Source: Paramecium sonneborni
Lineage: Eukaryota > Ciliophora > Oligohymenophorea > Peniculida > Parameciidae
Direction: 5' to 3'
DNA: 44,795 bases
Assembly: GCA_905182985.1 (NCBI GenBank)
Contig: CAJJDN010000104.1
Span: forward strand, 126,061-170,855
Part shown: piece after piece, positions 13,575 through 27,660 of the stretch
Layout of the letters: each line of letters begins with the position of its first letter
Numbering within the stretch: position 1 is the first letter of the stretch
Made by a program: the position numbers and the translations under genes
Notes under the pieces: generated by a model
What the model saw: only the letters and a program-made list of their open reading frames with translations
Databases searched by the model: none
Told to the model about the DNA's origin: nothing

Positions 13575-14049
13575 GACAAAGATAACTAAAAATTATTATG
13601 GGGATTACACAAGATTAAATTCCTGAATGATGCTTAATACAATATATAAGTATCAGATGAAGATTAATTGGCAACTGGACTAGGTTATTTAGGATTGTTG
13701 TTATAACAAAAAGCAAAGATAAAAGGAGTAGTATTGAAACATGAATTTATATAATATAATTAAAATCAATGGAATGGAATTGAAATTGCATAAAAAAATG
13801 GCAGATTTTTCAGAAAGAATTGATTTTGTAGATTTAAAGAATTTAAAAAATATATATATATATAAAATGAGATTTTACATCTATAGTATAAAACCTTCTA
13901 GTCTTAAAATACTTAAATAGAGTTATGGATTATTAATTTAAAACCTATAAATGATAATGGAAGAACTGTAGGTATAAAAATAGTGGAAAATTGAATCATT
14001 ACCAACTATAGTAGGTAAAATTGGTGAAATGTTATGGGTAGATGCTTGA
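13575..14049 (+). CDS. UVRAG/Vps38-like protein, C-terminal part; 5' exons unresolved
   Basis: From 13575 the plus strand reads a segment ending VSDEDQLATGLGYLGLLLQQ, resembling the ALGY-x-HL helix of the UVRAG/Vps38/Atg14 family. These are subunits of the class III PI3-kinase complex in endosomal sorting and autophagy. Further on, a region with SYGLLIQNLQMIMEEL resembles the family's YGVYLLN motif, and the frame stops at TGA 14047-14049. The two parts are out of phase by one base at a run of seven A (13792-13798); with six A they would join into one frame. The run is close to a contig end, so an assembly or sequencing error is likely. Coiled-coil-like sequence continues upstream to about 13070, but I could not settle its introns or start. 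The last 163 bp recur at 14925-15087. Confidence 0.45.
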
Positions 14050-14923
14050 ATGAGAATAACTAATAATTATATTTATTTGTTAAATATATTTACTAGATTG
14101 ATATATTTAAATAATCATAATATATAAATCTTTATCTTCTCCTATTCAATCATCATTATAAATTGATTAATAATAATAATAATGATAGTTTTGTATATAT
14201 AATTTATTGTAATGAAATTCATACACACTTTAAGTAATCTTCTCCTCTATTTAAAATTGGTTTGAAATGACACATATCATCTACCATCCATTCTATGCTA
14301 TTTGTGATCATCATTCTTCTCTCTCCTCTCATCATATTCCTCATCAAAAATGGTTATTTCCAATATGTACATTTCTCCTGCATATGACCACCATATCCTG
14401 GTAACATTGATATAAAGCACGCTTTATGCCAACATGCAATCTATATATGTAAATATTTAATTACTCTATATATTGGTTTCTTTTCTGGTTTAAATTATTA
14501 TAATGTCTCATGCAATCTTAATAACATTTCCTCTTCTTTCAATATCTAAAATTAATAATACACTTCTCCTTCTAAATCACATACTTTTATCCCTTCCCCA
14601 TTTACTATACCTGATACCACCTAAAAGTATTTATCAATATCTCCACTCTATTACATTGCCTTCTCAAAATAACTAATTGTCACAGGATCAGATGCACAAG
14701 TTCCTAATTATTTAGCTGCATCATGAAGCACTTTTTCTAATGTTGAAAATATAAATCCCTAATTATTACACATACTTTTACATGCTTCCCAAATAAACTT
14801 CTTAAATGATCTTCATATTTGAAGTCTTTTGCTTTTAAAGAAAGGAACAATGCAGATTTAAATAAATTATATCTCTTATCTTTTCCTAAACTGTTCTATT
14901 TACTAATTATGTATGCCATCTCA
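13887..14923. repeat. Copy 1 of a perfect 1,037-bp direct repeat
   Basis: This segment is followed by one N and then repeated, as far as I could compare by eye without a single difference, at 14925-15961. It spans the 3' end of the UVRAG-like gene and the 3' end of SIN3. The repeat borders coincide exactly with the N, which points to two overlapping contigs joined without merging rather than a biological duplication. Confidence 0.95.
14219..14923 (-). other. Duplicate 3' fragment of the SIN3 gene
   Basis: This carries the last part of SIN3, from within the C-terminal domain to TGA at 14219-14221, including the 23-nt intron at 14759-14781. It is cut by the N at 14924. The complete gene is at 15257-18006. 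The fragment is most likely an artefact of the unmerged contig overlap and should not be counted as a second gene or a pseudogene. Confidence 0.85.
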
Positions 14924-14924
14924 N
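14924..14924. other. Assembly gap (single N)
   Basis: The only ambiguous base in the window, sitting exactly between the two copies of the direct repeat. Confidence 0.99.
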
Positions 14925-15961
14925 TATAAAACCTTCTAGTCTTAAAATACTTAAATAGAGTTATGGATTATTAATTTAAAACCTATAAATGATAATGGAA
15001 GAACTGTAGGTATAAAAATAGTGGAAAATTGAATCATTACCAACTATAGTAGGTAAAATTGGTGAAATGTTATGGGTAGATGCTTGAATGAGAATAACTA
15101 ATAATTATATTTATTTGTTAAATATATTTACTAGATTGATATATTTAAATAATCATAATATATAAATCTTTATCTTCTCCTATTCAATCATCATTATAAA
15201 TTGATTAATAATAATAATAATGATAGTTTTGTATATATAATTTATTGTAATGAAATTCATACACACTTTAAGTAATCTTCTCCTCTATTTAAAATTGGTT
15301 TGAAATGACACATATCATCTACCATCCATTCTATGCTATTTGTGATCATCATTCTTCTCTCTCCTCTCATCATATTCCTCATCAAAAATGGTTATTTCCA
15401 ATATGTACATTTCTCCTGCATATGACCACCATATCCTGGTAACATTGATATAAAGCACGCTTTATGCCAACATGCAATCTATATATGTAAATATTTAATT
15501 ACTCTATATATTGGTTTCTTTTCTGGTTTAAATTATTATAATGTCTCATGCAATCTTAATAACATTTCCTCTTCTTTCAATATCTAAAATTAATAATACA
15601 CTTCTCCTTCTAAATCACATACTTTTATCCCTTCCCCATTTACTATACCTGATACCACCTAAAAGTATTTATCAATATCTCCACTCTATTACATTGCCTT
15701 CTCAAAATAACTAATTGTCACAGGATCAGATGCACAAGTTCCTAATTATTTAGCTGCATCATGAAGCACTTTTTCTAATGTTGAAAATATAAATCCCTAA
15801 TTATTACACATACTTTTACATGCTTCCCAAATAAACTTCTTAAATGATCTTCATATTTGAAGTCTTTTGCTTTTAAAGAAAGGAACAATGCAGATTTAAA
15901 TAAATTATATCTCTTATCTTTTCCTAAACTGTTCTATTTACTAATTATGTATGCCATCTCA
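14925..15961. repeat. Copy 2 of the 1,037-bp direct repeat
   Basis: Offset from copy 1 by 1,038 bp. To its right the SIN3 gene continues uninterrupted, so this copy belongs to the right-hand contig. Its first 163 bp (14925-15087) repeat the C-terminal codons and the TGA of the UVRAG-like gene without the upstream part. Confidence 0.95.
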
Positions 15962-18006
15962 AATCTTTAGTAAATTGTGTGCAAAAATCTTAATAATATA
16001 TAAATATTTTGTGTAACATATGTTGTTAACTTTACTCTAGGTTCCAAATTGAAAAAATGTCCTGGAGCTTCATTTTCTATCTCCGGGATTTATATTCTTG
16101 TCTCTTCCGGATTATAATGAATATCATATATTTCTAAATCAGCTATTTCAGTTTTTAATTTAGTATCATTTAATGTTAATTCAGATATTTACATAGGCTT
16201 CATGGGAACTTGAAAAAAGTGATTAATTAATTTTATCATGAAAAATGTACCATTTTTTTTATCTAATAAGTTATTTCCTCCCATTATTTAAAGGTAATGT
16301 ATTATAAATTATCCACATTCCTATAGTATCTATTCATTACCCATCCAAAGAGAAATAAGCGGACAAAAACGAACATTCTCTTTTGTTGGAGCAGGCAAAG
16401 GCATTTATTTAGGTAGAAATGGTTTAATATTTGTCATTTATGCTAAAGAATTTAAAAAGTTATCATCAAAATTAAACTAAATATTATCAGTTTTTCTTTT
16501 GATGAATACATGATCTTTAGTACCTAAGTATTTGATTAATACATTTTTAGCATATTCTTCTATTTCTCTTACAAATCTCTATCCATTGATTACTAATTTA
16601 TCATTTTTTTTAAAATAGAAAGATCTATGATCTAAAGATCTATGAAAATTAATAGTAGAAACAATTTCCCAAATTTGTTTTGCTTTAGTATTACGTGCTT
16701 ATACTAATTCATTAAGTTTTTATTTGACACGTTTAATTAATATCTTAGCACTTTCAAGAGGTTTATTTTAAAATAATTATAGGATTTCATTTTAATCTTA
16801 AGTCTAATTCCTATATAATTATTATAGAATTCTCATATCAATAACTTTTTTAACAAGTGCTTATTCATCTTTATTTCCATCAATAATTTCTTAAAGTAAA
16901 TTAATAGTTCTTTTAATTTATTGAGTATTAACATCAAATTCAAATCTTTCATCCTCACTTTTAAAAAGTTGTTCTTCAAAAGTATTTTTTCTCATGATTA
17001 AGAATGATTAATCTTCAGAACCAAATGGAACTGAAACCCATGAATGATTAAGAATTTCTGAATTATTATTAACTTTAGCGTATCCAATAGGCATTCTTAC
17101 ATATGATCTAGTTACTCTATCAACTTAAGCGAAATCTGTATCTTTTAAAGGTTTGAACAATGGAGTTTATATTCTTCTTGCTATTACTCTAGTTGTTAAC
17201 ATAGATCTTATATCATCTATATATTCTCTTTCTAACCATCCTTACTAATTAATCAATTCCATAACTTCCATTTAAGTAATTATACATTCAGAATATAAAT
17301 GTATCACCTTTAAAAATTCATTCATAAATTGTTAATGATCATTTGGAAACTATTATATAACTCTCAACCGAAACTTATCCCAAAATAGTAATTCATTCTA
17401 TTTTAAATAATTAATATTTTTACCATATCAATAAAAGCTATTCCACTCTTATCTAATAATCTTTAAAAATAATTTTTATTTTCTTCTATCTTTTTTTTTG
17501 GAGCATTATTTTCATGCTTCTTTTTAAAACTCTATAAAAATTATTATTATAATTAAGGATCATTGCTAAATAAATCTAATATATGATCTTTATTCTAATG
17601 ACCATCTAATTATCCATTCTATATTTATTTTAATATTGTTTCCATTGCCTTACTCTAATTACCTTCATTATGAACAAATTCAGTCAATTTCTCTTTTTGT
17701 GTCTTAAATTTAACATCATCTTCCAATAAACTATTTACTTCTTTTAATAGTTCTGGTTCTTCACTTAACATTTATCCCAACTACTCTTTTGCTATACGCG
17801 AATTTTAACTAACTATATTTGAAAATTGCCTATATTTTTATCAAAATTTAACTTGTAGAGTTATTAATTTGTACGTCTTAATTTCTAACAAAATTATTCG
17901 CATCTATCGTATAACTATTAATCTATATCCTATTTAATAAACCTATTTCAAAATTTACTTCTCCTATCTCACCCATATTACTCTTGCTTAATATATCATC
18001 ACTCAT
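15257..18006 (-). CDS. SIN3: SIN3-family transcriptional co-repressor
   Basis: A protein of about 890 residues. The middle has the Sin3 co-repressor (HDAC-interaction) region: SYVRMPIGY, LNHSWVSVPFGSED, SEDERFEFDV and SLDHRSFYFKKND. The C-terminal region contains the conserved helical segment YILLRFLHTIYQRFE and HLRSLFGKHGFIFSTLEKV, matching the second conserved domain of animal and fungal Sin3. Upstream of the HDAC-interaction region, ELLFWDKFRLRV and following residues look like one PAH domain (PAH3-like); I could not see PAH1 and PAH2, and the protein is shorter than the usual 1,200-1,500 residues. Sin3 scaffolds histone deacetylase complexes on chromatin. Three introns fit (23, 26 and 23 nt; the last at 15797-15819). 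Start ATG 18004-18006, stop TGA 15257-15259. Confidence 0.88.
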
Positions 18007-18512
18007 TTTTAATTATCTTTATTTAAATAATTAAAAAATTTATAAAATAAGGAATTATTATTACATTTTTCTATTCTTTAATCATTCTGTTACAAATTAT
18101 CATCATTTTCTATTTATTAATTTAAATCAAATAAAATATAACAAAGTTTATTCAAAAGTTTAAATAGTAACATCTGAAATACTATTATGATATCATTCAT
18201 TTTTTCTATCCTTTCAATTAATATTAAACTTCTAATTCCATAAAACTTATTTTTATTAAAGTGATAAACCTTTTACCATCATAAAAATATTAATAATATA
18301 CAAAATTAGAATTTATATAAAAATAAGATCATATAATAAAGGATTATTTATAAATGAATAAAGTAATAGATTTCAAAATCATTCTATATTAATATTTTTA
18401 TTCAAATCAAAAATTTCTAAATACTTTTAGATAATAACTAAAGTACTCAAGATAACAAATAGAATAAAGTTAGATGAAAATAATTTTTTTGGATTATTAA
18501 ATAATTTAATTT
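18007..18512. other. Intergenic, divergent flank of SIN3
   Basis: About 500 bp of A+T-rich sequence upstream of SIN3 and downstream of the PI4-kinase gene. Frames are short and of noncoding composition, and I saw no RNA gene. It probably holds the SIN3 promoter. Confidence 0.4.
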
Positions 18513-20400
18513 TCATTTGACTTCTTCACTGATATATCTCGGTCTGTATTTTTTTGGAGAGAGTACTTTCTTTGATAATATATTTTCTATGAGTTAATAA
18601 AGTAAGTAAATTATATGAGCATAGAATTCTTCATTCCATTTTTTTTCAGTAGGATTTTTTATTTATTTTATATTCTATTGAGAACCTATTCTAGTTAACT
18701 TTTTATCAGAATATTAATTTTAGTTCCCTCTTTCATTAATTTCTTTATTTTCCTCTTCATCTTTGATAATTTATAATTTCAGTAGTGGTTAAGTGATTTA
18801 AGGTCTATCAAAATTATTTAAGTTTGACGATTCAAATTCAAATGATTTTTATATAAGATTATTTGAAAATAACTTTTCTTTATGATTTGAAAATAATTTG
18901 GACACTCTAACATTATTACTGATATTAATGTAATTGAAAATACTTAAAATTATATTCTGCAGTTTCGACAACCTTTTCTATTGGAGACAATTCATCAGGA
19001 TCTTCTCTATATAGTGCTTCACTTAATTTAATTAGAATTTTTTACGCTATATCATAAATAGTCAAATCAGCTGCTGCTCCCATTTTTAAGAAAATTGTAG
19101 CTATTTTAGCATTCCTTAAGCAAATTTCTCTTAATTCTACTTTTTCTTTCATCATTTAAATATCTTTGTCTGGATCAATTTTTTCAATAAAGAGCTTTTC
19201 TTCTTGAGTAAATGGTTATTTCATTTAACCCCAATGATACCAGACAACTTCATCTCTACAAATTTTAAATGAATCTGGAAATGAATAGCCATGATCAATA
19301 GGAATTAAGAAATAATCAAATGATTATCTCGTTTATCCATTAGTTTAAGGAAGCTTTCTTGAATAAGAAATAAATAGAAATAGATTACTTCTTTCTAACT
19401 AAAATGTTTTCTTCATTCCGATCACAATTTAATATTCTAATATCTAGTATAGCTATTTTTCTTGCTTCTATAGAGGGGTATAATCCACTTCCATAATTTC
19501 CAACATTATCATCGTGAGTAACATATAATTAAAATGAACCCTCTTTAATAGGAATTTTTTCATATTAAAATTATTTATATTCTTCTGCCTCATTAAATGT
19601 TGGATGACAAATTTGAACATAATTAGTAATAGGGACTAAATTAATTATCTTGAACATTACCATTATGATAATGTCCAGAAGATTGATCAATTAGATATGT
19701 AGCCACTTCTCTATCTACTCCTTCACCTGATAAAATTCCTTATCTAAGTCCAGGAGAATTCATTTTCCCCCTCATTCCTCTTGGATTATTTGGTCTATAT
19801 AAACACATAATTTTTTACGCAAAGGCTTCTTCATCATATGGTTTGAAAATTGCCACTGGTTTATGATTTTAATTTTCTAATATATAAGTTCCCTATGTCC
19901 CAAAATCTGTCAACTTTGGAGTTATTCCTCTCAAAAAGGCTCCTTCTACAGCCCATTTTGCATTTTAAAATTATTCCTAAGTACTTCTAGACTCTTCCAA
20001 TATATTATGAAGACTATTGATGAAATACAACTATTAACTCTATTTACGAGCTATCAATTTTAACGTAACATGATTCTTTATTCCATAGTCCTATTTTATT
20101 CTATATTTTTTACTTCCAGATCCTAATTATTTTATGTTAATTCTTAATTTTTATATAGCACCCTAAAATTCCCTATATCTAGTTTTGTTGCTTTATTTAT
20201 TTTCTACTTTAAAATTGAAATCTTCATCCAACTATATAATTTTAACGTAAAGTCATTCCCTGTTTACACCTAATTTTGTATATGCAACACTAATTCTTTT
20301 TGAATACGTTGGTCATAAGGATTTGAAGAACTAAAGCCAAAACCTTTTATTTATATATTCTCTTACTCTCAAATTTCCTTTTGACCTGTCCTTTTTTCAT
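18513..20400 (-). CDS. Ubiquitin-like-domain phosphatidylinositol 4-kinase (type II / plant PI4K-gamma-like)
   Basis: A protein of about 580 residues. An N-terminal ubiquitin fold reads FTLKLYS, LKQKINKATK, FRVLYKNQELT and, after a 23-nt intron, DYGIKNHVTLKLIAR. The kinase follows: TQGTYILENQNHKPVAIFKP (glycine-rich loop and lysine strand), DEEAFAQ, then LSGEGVDREVATYLIDQ, the catalytic NCDRNEENILV and the metal-binding PIDHGYSFPDSF. This order matches plant PI4K-gamma proteins, which carry ubiquitin-like repeats before a PI3/PI4-kinase domain; some of these act as protein kinases rather than lipid kinases, so the substrate is open. A Ser/Asn-rich tail of about 120 residues ends at TGA 18513-18515. 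About five introns of 23-31 nt are required. Confidence 0.87.
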
Positions 20401-21062
20401 TTATTAGAATCTTCAATTTTTATAATATTATCTTTGTGTTAACAGATATAATCAATAAAATACATTATTACAAATATATATGAATTCTTTTAAAATTTAC
20501 ATTCTTAAATATATATATCAACTTAATTTCTCATAATTCCGATTTATTTATATATATATTCATCATTTATACGTATATCTATAACTTTACATCTAATTGA
20601 AATTAAGATATTAAATAAATAAAATTAAGAATAGACAGCAAAGACTTAAGCAGTAAAATATATTAAAATTAAATTCTTTTCATAAATAAGTATTATTGTC
20701 ATGAAAATTAATTTTATAACATAGTGAAATTTGAATTCATTAGGAATGACAATACTGTAGATAAAACAGTAAAAATAAAAAATAATTAAAAATAGATTTT
20801 TACATCTAATTTATGTACTTTTAACTATTTTATGTTGTTGAAATCTGTGCTTAAGCTTTTTTTTATATTTGATAATGAAATAATATTGATTAAATCAAAT
20901 AATATATATGAAATTCAAACTTAATTAAAATTACTGGTTCGTTGAATATGAATGAATAATTTGATTTATATGAGTAAGATTGAGTTCAGAGGGATCAGAC
21001 TGATGTTTATAATTAGACATTATATATTGTTATAAGAGTTTAGAGATAAATTAAATTCATTT
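20401..21062. other. Long intergenic region with a possible small frame
   Basis: About 660 bp with no convincing gene. A minus-strand frame of 42 codons (20895-21020) begins with an ordinary-looking polar sequence and could be a tiny gene or a 5' exon, but its continuation is not visible. The remainder is A+T-rich with poly-T and poly-A tracts. Confidence 0.35.
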
Positions 21063-22313
21063 TCAGACTAGAGGTGAGATTGTTCTTCGTTGCAAAATAG
21101 TATTTTTACTACTGTCTAATTATATTTCTATTCTCATAGTATTCCTTAGTTTTGTTTTACTCATGGTATTTCTAGGATTCTTCTTATATTTTCCAAATCC
21201 ATCAGGTAAATTTAATGGGAATATTATTGGAGAGTCATGACAACTTGTAGTATTTTTAGCAGTTGTCTTTTTTGAAGATCTTCGTTCGATAATTGGCTCA
21301 AAAATTTCATTTGAATGATTGACGACTTATGCACAGCCCATAAAGAATTCTGATTGTAAAATAAAATTAATTGGGTTATTTGTGATAATGGATTTTAATT
21401 GAAATTTGGCTATTTGAAGATTATTGATGATCACTAAAGACAGACACATCCTAATGATTATTTGAAATAATTATATATAATAGCGATATACATAAATTCG
21501 ATAAGTTCAATAAAATATAAATAATTATTTTATATTTGATATAATTCTAAATTTCTTGAATGAGTACAAATCAATAGCCAAATAAATAAGAGCTCTCTGA
21601 TGAAGGTAATAATTGAATTGGAAATTATAGAATTCATGAAACTTCATGCTAAATAATTCTATAGAACTCATGGATAATTGATAGGAAGTAAACCATAGTA
21701 CATTCCAGTTCCTAAAGAATATAATGATAACGGAAAGTTTACAGATGTAAATAATAATATTACAATAGCATTTATTAATGGCAACAATGTACAGGAATAA
21801 CAGTCTCAATACTACTTGTGATAAAGAGCGCTGGATTAATGGTTCTAAGGATTGGATGGAACATTTATAATGAAATTTATAAACAATATTAATTCATTTA
21901 TTAAGTCTTTAGCATATTTCACAGAAATATTATTTAGATTTTTGATAAGCAAAATATTTGCTAAAACAAACAACACATATTGTATGAAATTAGCAATCCA
22001 AAATCGGATGTATATTATTAACTTGAATTTATTGTTTTAATAATTCATCCTTTAAATAAAACAGACAAATTGCACAATAATTTTGAGTATCAGAGAGTTC
22101 AATTTTTATGTTCTTAATTTATTATTACTTAAAATCGATATTGGATTCATTTGGAGAAGCATATTGTTTAGATTTATTATTAATTTATAATCTAGAGTTT
22201 TATTATATACTTAAATTTGAATTATTATTAAATAACTATGTTTGCTCTTCTTTTTTTGGTCTTGAATCTTTTCATAGGAGAGTTGTCATACCTCCTTCAA
22301 AAAACAATGACAT
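21063..22313 (-). pseudogene. RING-finger plus membrane-segment frame carrying two in-frame TGA codons
   Basis: After a 24-nt intron near the start, one frame runs from ATG 22311-22313 to TGA 21063-21065, interrupted only by TGA at 21894-21896 and 21507-21509. Before the first TGA is a RING-like cluster: CAICLFYL, then DCQFHTICVVC, then CEICQR. Between the two TGAs lies a Cys- and Ile-rich hydrophobic stretch that looks membrane spanning; after the second comes a basic, Ser-rich tail that reads like real protein. The phase is kept over all three parts (the TGAs are 387 and 444 bases apart, both divisible by three), and no short GT...AG intron covers either TGA. It may be a pseudogene, a short 137-residue RING protein followed by relic sequence, a readthrough gene, or a sequence error. 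Confidence 0.5.
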
Positions 22314-22570
22314 ATCATTCACTTAGATTTAAGCATTGCAGCCTTTTACTTAACATAATTTTATGATTGAATGTTTTTGAACACAATTTAAACAATAATT
22401 GTGTTTGCAAAAAGGATTTTAATAAGTGTTTTCTTTAGTATACTGGCAAATATCACATTATTTTCGAGTTCCAATTTAATTCATCTTAAATAAAATATAT
22501 ATTATTAATTAAATAATATTAAGAAAAAAAAGAATGCTTTTATTTAGCCAATAATTAATCTTACATAATA

Positions 22571-23503
22571 ATGATAATGACAAATAATATATTGAATAAA
22601 GGGTAGAACTAACAGAATCAATAAGGGAAGTCTTTAATATTTCGTATTTCTAAAATGAAACCATAATGCTTTGATATTTCACCTTGTCGCAAAATAATTT
22701 GTATTGGATATACAAATAAATGTTTAATTTTTTGGGACTTTATAAGTGGTTAAAAATTAAAATGTCATTAACTCTCTTTTATTCCAATTTAAATATTTTA
22801 CTCTGCAGATGGTAAATACCAATTAATTAGATCAAAATAAAATCCTAAGAAAATTTATATCTATCAATTAAATAGTATGGAATAGGAGGAAATAATTTAA
22901 TCTACATATTTGTGTTAGAAAATACTTTAATTTAATATCTCTTAAAATTAAGAAGCTTTAATATTGGGATTATCTCATTTTAGCATTATTAATTATAAAA
23001 ATAAGGGGATATAATAATAAATAAATTGTTAATTTGTTTCTCTAACTACTCTAAAAAATAAAGATCAAATATGTAGTGTGAATTGTCATGATGAAATTGC
23101 TGAAATAAATATCATTTTATTTAAAACTAATTTTAAGATTATAAAAAAAACTTTTTTTAAGGTGCAAAATGGTAATATCAATATCTAAACAAGTAAAAAT
23201 AATTCTTTTATTGTTTCGAGTAATAAATCTAAAAATCGAATTTGGAATGTTTAAACAATGAAATTGTTAAGAAAAAAATATTATGGAGAAGATCATATAG
23301 GAGAACTTTTAATTAATTCAATTTCAAATTTAGTTTATTTCCATCTAAGTTCCTTTGGAATTGTAGTATGGAATATCAGTACTGGTAGACATAGAGTGGT
23401 AATAGAAGATTAAAAAAATAGACTCTCTTGTCTTCAAGTAATATCAAACTGCTAATTAATATATAAAAGTAATTGGCATGTTCATTCTACAATTTGTTTT
23501 TGA
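22571..23503 (+). CDS. WD40-repeat protein
   Basis: An intron-free frame of 310 codons from ATG at 22571 to TGA 23501-23503. WD-type strands are visible at several places: CIGYTNKCLIFWDFISGQKL, YSADGKYQLIRS, then FIVSSNKSKNRIWNVQTMKL and FGIVVWNISTGRHRVVIED, spaced about 40 residues apart, as in a beta-propeller. The repeats are divergent and only some end in W-D or W-N, so a full propeller of seven blades is not certain. Such proteins are scaffolds; no partner can be named. Its 3' end lies 20 bp from the 3' end of the GCN2 gene. Confidence 0.78.
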
Positions 23504-23523
23504 TTTATAAATATCAATATCTT

Positions 23524-27611
<4,088 letters not shown>

Positions 27612-27660
27612 TAATTTATTTTTAGTTAATTTTTATAAAAAATAAATAATAAACAAATCT

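Noticed and set aside
14219..14923. A second SIN3 gene or SIN3 pseudogene
   Set aside because: It is identical to the 3' end of the intact SIN3 gene and bordered by the N, so an assembly artefact explains it better.
20930..20950. GGTTCG motif as the T-arm of a tRNA
   Set aside because: No acceptor stem, D-arm or anticodon stem can be built around it.
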